20,520 bases of DNA, taken from the NCBI GenBank assembly GCA_018398765.1, contig JAHBMJ010001782.1, positions 5,623 through 26,142 of the forward strand, in the 5' to 3' direction. Every line of letters starts with the position of its first letter. Position 1 is the first letter of the stretch. The notes beneath the pieces were generated by a model, which searched no databases, was not told the DNA's origin, and worked only from the letters and a program-made list of their open reading frames with translations. Of this stretch, positions 9,991 through 17,461 are shown one piece after another. The position numbers and the translations under genes are program-made. The DNA is from Chromera velia. Taxonomy: Eukaryota; Sar; Chromeraceae.

Positions 9991-10161
9991 GCCGCGGAGC
10001 GGGCCCGAAGGGCGCACCGCGGCGCGCCGCGGGGAAAAAACTTGGAGGAGAAGGGGAGGACCGCGACGCGCCGCGGAGCGGCGCGGTGCCGGTCGAGCAA
10101 GTTTCCGCGGCGGGTCCACCGCGGAGCGGCGGGACCGTCGCCTTTTTCTCTCCGCGGCGGC
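9961..10161. repeat. GC-rich island with nine CCGCGG sites
   Basis: CCGCGG occurs nine times in about 200 bp. The longer word CCGCGGAGCGG occurs three times. The island begins with a hairpin and ends near a poly-A run (about 10164-10174). Surrounding DNA is of moderate GC. It is not obviously coding, although it lacks stop codons in several frames because of its composition. It could be a dispersed GC-rich repeat, a mobile element remnant or a structured RNA or DNA element. Confidence 0.75.
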
Positions 10162-10405
10162 ATCAAAAAAAAAAAGTGGATCGTCGAGATCGAGTCCGCC
10201 AAGTGTTGTTCTGACAGCTCTCAGCCCAGAGAGCTATACAGATTCTTGTCAAGTGATCAACTGAGAGTAGCGGGCTCAACCTGTCAAAGGAATATTCATC
10301 TATATGATTTGTGTACTTCCACAAATACTAAGTTCAATACTTCATAGTTGAATCTGCTCACTCGACTCTGAATTTTTGCGAAAGTAACAGTCTGCCCGGA
10401 CTGTC

Positions 10406-10657
10406 TTACCGTCTGGGTGTCATAGTGCCCAAACGAAAAACGCCTGACTCTGGCGCGAAGACGAATATTTGCAGCATCTGTGCCTCAAAAGAAGTATCAC
10501 TTTTCAGCGCTGCCTTGTGAGACGCCTTCTCTATTCTTTGTACAAACTCTGAACGGGCTGCTTTCTCTCTCACCTTGTTGTAGTGTTCGAGGTTCTTTCT
10601 TACAGACTCTTTGTGGAAAGTCATATTAAAGTGCTCATCCCACCGACGCTCTTTCAT
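10406..10657 (-). CDS. hypothetical 83-residue protein
   Basis: An ATG-led open frame ends at a stop next to 10406. The product is hydrophilic and helix-like (MKERRWDEHFNMTFHKES; KAARSEFVQRIEKASHKAA) and ends in TMTPRR. Protein-like composition is the only support. An internal AAG/GTGAGA could be a donor site, so it may instead be an exon. It begins next to, and diverges from, the coding repeat at 10687. Family unknown. Confidence 0.35.
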   Translation of the reverse strand: MKERRWDEHFNMTFHKESVRKNLEHYNKVREKAARSEFVQRIEKASHKAALKSDTSFEAQMLQIFVFAPESGVFRLGTMTPRR

Positions 10658-10686
10658 GCTCGTCGAATCATCGACATAAGATAAAA

Positions 10687-10941
10687 GATCTCAAGCATGA
10701 AGGGGAACTCCTCATATTCCTTGGCAGCGCTACGAAAGAATTCATCTTGGGGACTGATTGGATAAGCGGGAAGTTCTCTGTCGTTTTTATTTACAAATAC
10801 GAAGCAAGCAATACTGGAGGCCGTCAAAAAGGAGGCGTTCCAGTCGGTGCGTAGTCTTTTATCCATTGATCCCGTCACTTCGCTGGACAATTTTTTGCCT
10901 GACACAATTGTTTCTGAGTTCCCCGGCGCAAAGCTTGCACC
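10687..10941 (+). pseudogene. copy 1 of a duplicated unknown coding sequence (frameshifted)
   Basis: The + strand reading GSATKEFILGTDWISGKF and SVVFIYKYEAS matches copy 2 (SASKKYILGTEWINEKF, SVVFIFKYEAP). A 2-bp loss in about GCAAGCAATA then shifts the frame, after which LEAVKKEAFQSVRSLLSID matches copy 2's LEAVRREGFQSVPGLLSID. Conservation is at protein level in + frames and not in the - strand open frame that overlaps it. There is no ATG in frame just upstream. Family unrecognised. Confidence 0.6.
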
Positions 10942-11010
10942 GGCTTCTATGTACCACTCGTATCACGAGCATCTCCAAGCTTGTCTCTGCCATTGCTTGC
11001 TCTCGTAAGA

Positions 11011-11680
11011 ATGAAGAACCCACAAGGAGTCCGCTTCAAGGGTATCCTTGAGGCCTTGAAAGATTTCAAACATAAAGTGCAACTCCTTCCATTCCTTCAA
11101 TCCGCATCAAAAAAATATATCTTGGGAACAGAGTGGATTAACGAAAAGTTCTCTGTTGTATTTATTTTCAAGTATGAAGCGCCCAAGAGACTGGAGGCCG
11201 TGAGGAGGGAGGGGTTCCAGTCGGTTCCGGGTCTTTTATCCATTGATATCGTGGCTTTACTTGATAATTTGCTCACGGTTTACCCTGTCTGGTGAGACAA
11301 GTTACACTTGTACCTCCTATGACAGACCTAGGGACTGCTATCAGAACTCCTATAGTACAACAGTGTAACACCATAGGACCTCCTCTGGCTAGACCATGGG
11401 ACTGTCTATAGGAAAACCATAGTAAATCTATAGCAACTACTACGGAATTTCAAAATGCTATGAAAGTGCTATAGCAGTACTATGAGCAGGCCATAGTACT
11501 CCTATGACAGTCCTATATACACACCTATAGTAGGTACAGTATACGTACTGCCATAGCATTTTCTATGGCAGACCCCGATAAATCTATAGCATTGTAACTG
11601 TAACTTGTCTCACCTGACAGGCTAAACCAAATTGTCTGACATTTTTTTTTTTTTTAGTTCCCCGACGCAGACCCTGCACC
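11011..11680 (+). pseudogene. copy 2 of the duplicated coding sequence, split by an insertion
   Basis: An ATG at 11011 opens a frame (MKNPQGVRFKGILEALKDF...) that runs through the conserved block to about 11276, where the inverted-repeat element begins. Homology to copy 1 resumes after the element at 11629: AATTGT, then AGTTCCCCGACGC, compare copy 1 GAGTTCCCCGGCGC. The insertion makes the present frame end at 11293-11295 inside the element. A T-run of about 14 at 11642-11655 is also absent from copy 1. Function unknown. Confidence 0.6.
11277..11628. mobile_element. 352-bp non-autonomous terminal-inverted-repeat element (MITE-like)
   Basis: The ends at 11277-11306 and 11599-11628 are inverted repeats matching at 28 of 30 positions; the inner 16 bp (GGTGAGACAAGTTACA) match perfectly. 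The interior carries no gene and is packed with CTATAG, CCATAG and CTATG words. It interrupts a sequence whose uninterrupted paralogue lies at 10687-10941, which is direct evidence of insertion. If the target duplication is TA (11281-11282 and 11623-11624), the element proper starts CCCTGTC and would be Tc1/mariner-like. No longer flanking duplication is visible, so the superfamily is unproven. Confidence 0.75.
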
Positions 11681-12130
11681 GCACTGAGTCTAGAGTCACG
11701 GTTTTTTTTATTATAATAATATGTGTTTGTTGAACTGATTGATTGATTGATATTAATTGATGGTACTGCACTCTGCGATCGAACCATATAACCCTAGAAT
11801 CGGGCCTAGATATAACCACGCTATTATTCAGCATTTTATTAAAAAATAACAAAGCTAATGCACTAACTAATGCACAAAGATAAGAACAACATTTTAGCCT
11901 AATTTTTTTAGTCAGACACAGATGCCTCAAAAGTGATTCTTTAATCATTCTTAGTAAAGTACTAGGTAAGATATATCCTAGTTATACCTAGTTAAGTAAA
12001 TCTTGACGTACATCTAAGTTTTTTAAAGACATAAATCTTAAATGCAGTTTCCCCCCTCTTTCAAGTGTTGTCTCACAAATTTTTCGTTTATTATATTTCA
12101 ACTGCCGAACAGAGAGACAAAAGAGACACG
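11681..12130. other. AT-rich non-coding stretch
   Basis: Contains (GATT)n-like GATTGATTGATTGAT at about 11738, a repeat CTAATGCA/ACTAATGCAC at about 11857-11873, and several CCTAGTTA words near 11970-11995. No gene is visible. Composition resembles 1850-2640. Confidence 0.5.
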
Positions 12131-12549
12131 CACTGGTACAAACAACCTAGCTGGACATTTGATTCAATTCCTCTTGCACGGGAGGTTTCCCAGCTCATTC
12201 TCTAGCTGATTCTGCCAAATGCATCTCTGCAGACCACCCTGCATGCTTCGCAAGATTCCCTTTTTCTTCTCTCCAGGCAGGAGGGTTTCGCGTTCTCTGC
12301 GTTTTCTTCTTGCGAAAGCAGAAAGTGCTTCTCACCAGCTTGGTGTTACTCTCGGAATAGAAACGCATCGTAGGAAGTGTGTCAGAGGAGATAGAGGGAT
12401 TTGACAGGAGACAAAAAAACGGGGAAACCTCTGCAGCAGACTGGACGCATTACGGGAATTGGAAAGTGAAACGATTCGAAAGACGAAAAGCGACAAAGGG
12501 AAGGGAAGGGCGGTGAAATGCAAACGAATGGACGAGCGAAGAGGCGGAC
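12131..12549. other. non-coding, nothing recognised
   Basis: Moderate GC and no supportable exon on either strand. Confidence 0.4.
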
Positions 12550-12630
12550 GAAAAGAAAGAGGGGAAAGAAAGAAAAGAAAGAAAGAAAGAAAGAAAAGAA
12601 AGAAAGAAAGAAAGAAAGAAAAAAAGAAAA
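12550..12630. repeat. (GAAA)n purine microsatellite
   Basis: About 80 bp of GAAA/GAAAA units with strict strand asymmetry (all purine on +). Confidence 0.9.
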
Positions 12631-13089
12631 CGGCGGGTGGAACGTGAAAGAGATGCCCACTCTTTGTCACTGCAATTGTATCGTTACTCACTTAATTAGA
12701 TATTAATACCATTGCACTCCAGACTCCCCTCAAGAGTTACGTTAACTGCCTCTCACCATTCCTGTTTATACTCCCTTCGTCTCTGATTAAATCGAAGCTC
12801 CAAAAGAAAGCCTCCTCAAGGCCTCCAACATTCCTCTCTTCTTGTGTCTTTTCCTTCCTTTCCTGTCCCACCCCCCCCTGCCTGCCTACTTCCATACATA
12901 CCTCTGCTGTTGGACGACAACGCATCTTTCTGTTACTCTTCTTCTCTTGCTGAGTTTCCCTCCGTTCAAGTGACTACTCACTCAAATATTTGACGACCAG
13001 ACAGAGCATCAGACCGGCCGACTGTTTTTTCCCCTTTCTGTTCCTACTGCTTCCCTGTGTCTCCTTTCCCTCTTTTCCCGTCTTCTGCG
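12631..13089. other. 3' flank of the aminopeptidase gene
   Basis: Lies downstream of the TAA at 13092-13090 on the - strand and should contain the 3' UTR. No clear polyadenylation signal or further gene was recognised. Confidence 0.4.
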
Positions 13090-13198
13090 TTACTTGAGAG
13101 ACTTCGTGACGATCTCCAGGGTGTCCTTCGAGAGAGAGCCCCCGTCTGCGAGGGCCTGCAGCCGCGCCTTCATCATCGTCTGGCGCTCGGGGCCGTAT
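13090..13198 (-). CDS. pepN: last exon of the aminopeptidase
   Basis: A (GT)n tract runs straight into the GCAG acceptor. It reads [19 protein letters not shown] and ends TKSLK-stop, matching the PepN C-terminus, where a helix precedes a short Lys-containing tail. Confidence 0.92.
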
Positions 13199-13201
13199 CT
13201 G

Positions 13202-13232
<31 letters not shown>

Positions 13233-13644
13233 ACCCAGACAGGCAGGCAGGAAGGCGTTCACTCATACCAGCACAAAAATACGCATGAAAGAAGACCGGG
13301 ACTAAGAGAAGTCGACAGAGACACACGGAGAGAACGCCAGATGATTCAATTAGACCTGTATCACTCACTGCCGGTGGAAAAAGAAAAAGAAAACTGGAAG
13401 CAAAACTCCAGCTGTCTCACTCGATGATGAGGAAGGATGCGTCGATACACACCATCACATATCAGTCACTACAAAGATGGCCTGACTATGTATGCCTCCA
13501 TCCACACTCTATCCCCCTTGCTCTCTCTGCCTGCCTGCCCTCACTGCTGACTGACCTCTTCCACTGAGAGAACAAATTGGCGAGACGGGCAGCCATCTGG
13601 GGGTTGAACTTGTCGACTTCCTCCACGCACCTGCACGCAAACAC

Positions 13645-13686
<42 letters not shown>

Positions 13687-15194
13687 TTACTTTTTAACAC
13701 TTTGTCCCCTCTCGCGTCGTCCAACCGGAGTCACAGGCAGGCAGACAGTCAAGGCAGAAACTGGTTGCGCTGACAGAGGAGTCAGAGGACAGACGAAGAA
13801 GACCACCTCCCCCCCATCGGAGGCTTCTGAACAACCGACTGGAAGGAAGAGGAGCCAGAGAACATTTGCAGAAACAAAGGGATGCAAAGAATGACCGGAT
13901 AAAGAACACATAGACCCTGAAGGAGAACAAGGAGGCAAAGTCGTAGAAAAATCAACCAGCATCCTCTCGCTGAACGAACCGCTCCCGCGCCTCCCAGAAA
14001 CTTTTTCACTCGATCCCTCACTCACTGACTGACTTCTTGACGATGTCGTATCCCTTTCCATTCTTGTTATGGAAGTGAGGGAGGTTCTGCCCCAGAACAG
14101 ATACCACGTTTCTGCAAGACAACAGAGGGGGAAAGAGTTCCAGGGGGAGAAGGCGATAGATAATGTTGCTGTCGCAGGAAGCAAAGTCATTAAGTCAGAT
14201 TTTGATCAGAGAGAAACTGCGCAGCACGGACAGGCTGCAGGGCCTCATTTATCCCGTACTGACAGACTGTATCTTTTTCTCTTTTCCCTGTTTCTCTCCA
14301 TGCACACAACACACAAAGAAGAGAGAAAGAAGCAAAGACAAAAGAACAAGACGGCCACAGCCTGCCTTCCTGTTTCTCTCCGTGCACACAAGACACAAAA
14401 AAGAGAGAAAGAAGCAAAGACAAAAGAACAAAGCGGCCACAGCCTGCCTTCCTGTTTCTCTCCGTGCACACAACACACAAAGAAGAGAGAAAGAAGCAAA
14501 GACAAAAGAACAAGACGGCCACAGCCTGCCTTAGGGACAAAGCGACAAACAGACAAATCGACAAGGCACAAAGGTAAAGGCCGGAATCTAAGCCCACCAG
14601 GTGCGCAGACAGACTTTCACTTATGCAATAACATTTTGATGGCTGCCTGTCTGTCTGCCTGTCTCTCCACCTGGTTTGTCTGACTGACCTGAGTCTGTTC
14701 GGGTTCTTCATCGTGAAGTCCTTGTGCTCCATCAGGCGCTCCACTCTCTCCAGAGTGTCGGGGAGGTCCGCGCTCGCCTGGAGGGTCAATCGGATCGATC
14801 GTTCGTGGGATTGGTGCAGAGAGAGAGACAAGCAGATAGGGAGAGGGGGAGCTCTGTGAGAGAATGGAGACATACAGGCTAGAGGACGGAAAGTTCTGCA
14901 ACGTAAGTGAACGTGTGCCCATTGAATTGTCTCGCTCATTTCAAAGCCGAAGGCAAAAGAATAAAGGAAACCCTATACAAATCGACGAGTGACAGACAAG
15001 CGAGAGAAAGATGGAGGAAAGACAGGCTGAAGAAAAAGGACCAGGAAAGGTACAGTCTGTAAACGGGTGGACAGGCAGAACAACAGAGAGACCGAGAGGC
15101 CGACGGACCTGCAAAGCGAACCACTTGTCTGTCACAAGAGGGTCACCTGCACGCGCACACGAAGAGACAGAAAGGCACAGACAGACACACACAC

Positions 15195-15231
<37 letters not shown>

Positions 15232-17427
15232 ATATCGTCTTTTCTTTCCCTTTTTCTCCTTCTTCATTCTCTTCTGTTTTTTTCTTTCTTCTTTTGGCAG
15301 ACAGACAGAGACAGAGAGACAGAGACAGAGAGTGAGAGGGAAAGAAACGTATACAGGCATGAGACATAGACGGGTTTGACGAACGAGACAGACAACTTCA
15401 CCGAGCCTTGCTCTCTATACTTTCTCACCCCTCCCAACTGCAGAGCCTGCACCCGACCCTCATACCCTTCAGTGAAAGAAGCCACGCGGGCAAATCCTGT
15501 TTCTCCTCTCCTTTCACCTAGGCACGCACACAGGGACAGCAATGAGAGAGGCATCTCTCTTCCTTTCCCTTCCCCACCAACCTGCCGCGAAAGTGTAGAA
15601 GCTCTCGAGAGCCGCGTCCCACTCAGGCCCTCCAGAACAAGACAGAGCGCCCATGGCTGCCGGAACGAACAAAAAGAAAGACAAGGGGAAAAAGCGGAGA
15701 TAGTCTGGCGTCAGACGGTATTGTGTCTCTGTTGCTTTCTTCCTTTTCTTCTTTCTTCCTTCGCTAGAAAAGAGGGAAGGACCACCGAGCTCACAAAACT
15801 ACCAAAATGCACATGACTGTTTATTCCCTTGGCGACAGCTTTCGCTTCTTCGTCTTTCTCTTTCTCTGCCAGTCTACTCGTGTGTCATTAGGTACCTTTT
15901 TCTGTGGTTTGTCTCATTGGTAGACAGAGAAGAAAAAAGAAAAAGAAACGGAACGCACGGCCCCGTCTGTCCGCCATGAGACAAGCAGTCTGCGTGTTGG
16001 TCACCTGCTTGTCTGTCTGTCTTCTGTCCGTCTGCCTCCCTGTCTCGCAAGTACCGCGCACGCATTGACCCTTTCACCCGTAAACCAACCAACCAACCCA
16101 CTCACCAGCCATTCTGTCGCTCATGCACTCAGCCTTATCAAGGAGTTCCTTGCACATGCCGATGGTGTCCGCGTCCTTCCGGCAAGCCAGGAAGGCCAGG
16201 CAGAGGCCTCGGAGACGACGGGCGCCCACGTCCTCCACGCAGATCTCGTGCTTCTTTCCTGCATGCATGCATGCGTGCACCCACATGCATTCATCAATCA
16301 GAGAGAATCACGGACTCCAAGTCAAGCGCAGAGGGAATCGCAATCCGTCTCCAAGAAAGACAACCTTGTTGGCAAAACTGTCTGGCACCCACAGTATGGC
16401 ACAGAGGACGGCCAGTTTCCTTGTTCCACACATCGAGTCGGTCATTTGGGAGTGGCATTTTTCAAACGATCGGCCGGCCATGCGGGAAAGAAAGTCTCAC
16501 ACGCCCATGCAGAGAACAGGGCAGAAAAGAATCAAGAAGATGATCACTCCACTACCTCCACGACCCCCCGACAATCAGATAGAGACAAGAGAAGACCGCA
16601 CGCAGAAGAACGAAGAGCAACGGAAAGAAGAAAGAGAAGGAATTCGGGCTCCCCTCAGGAAGAAATGGTAGAAGAAGAAAGAGAGGGACGGAAGAAAAAG
16701 GGAAACAACACAAGGAGCCTCAGTGGAAGAAAGGACCAAACCCCTCTCCTACGAGACTACGGACTAACTGACCCTTCAGAGCTGCCGAAATTGTCTTCAC
16801 GATGTTCGTCAGGTCATCGGTGCATTTCGTGGCGATGGAGTCTCTGCGTGCAGCCCATTGGGCACGCAAGAAGAATGAGGGGCATCGTTTCAACTGTCAA
16901 TCCTCTCTCTCTTCTGTGTGATCCCTCTCCGTCTCACTCTCCCTCCTCTCTGACATGGCAGGTTGGGGTTTCGTAAATTCAACGAAGAAAGAGGAAGGGC
17001 GAAAGTGGGATCGAATCAGATGAACAGAGACCGCGGAGATTGAAGCTTTTCCAGCAACCTCAGAGAAGAAAGCAAACCCCCCTTGTTGTATCACTTTTGT
17101 CATGTGTGTCTGCTTTCCCGTCTCACTGTGGTTGCATGTGCAGGTATCTCGTTGGCTCGGTCACCTGACGAAATCTGCCGCCGCCTTGAGAGCATCTGGA
17201 TCCACAACGTCCACCTCCATGGCGAGGGTGGGAAGGTCGGGAACTCTGAGGGTGTAGGTCGTCAGGGACCTGCAGGGAGGGGGGGGGCACGGCAGGACGA
17301 TGAAGGAAGCTCATGCAGAGACGTCAAGAGGAAATTTAAATCGAATTTCGTTAGTGTGCATCAAGAGCGCCGTCACTGTTCGTTTCTGCATTTCACGAGT
17401 TTCGGGAACAGTCAGGCCTGCAGGCCA

Positions 17428-17461
<34 letters not shown>

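Noticed and set aside
9574-10347. 257-codon + strand open frame through the GC-rich island
   Set aside because: It starts at GTG with no upstream ATG, and its middle is simply the stop-free CCGCGG-rich repeat. The ends have no recognisable protein features.
10654-10905. - strand open frame overlapping copy 1 of the duplicated sequence
   Set aside because: Comparison of the two copies shows protein conservation in + strand frames. The equivalent - strand frame in copy 2 has a stop and low similarity.
12332-12691. Phe/Ser-rich - strand frames at the (GAAA)n tract
   Set aside because: Translation of a simple purine repeat; no coding features.
14163-14939. Repetitive Cys/Phe-rich or Lys/Gln-rich frames over the 82-bp repeat
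   Set aside because: Intronic tandem repeat; the real exons (14777-14689 and 14111-14034) are in other frames and are supported by PepN similarity.
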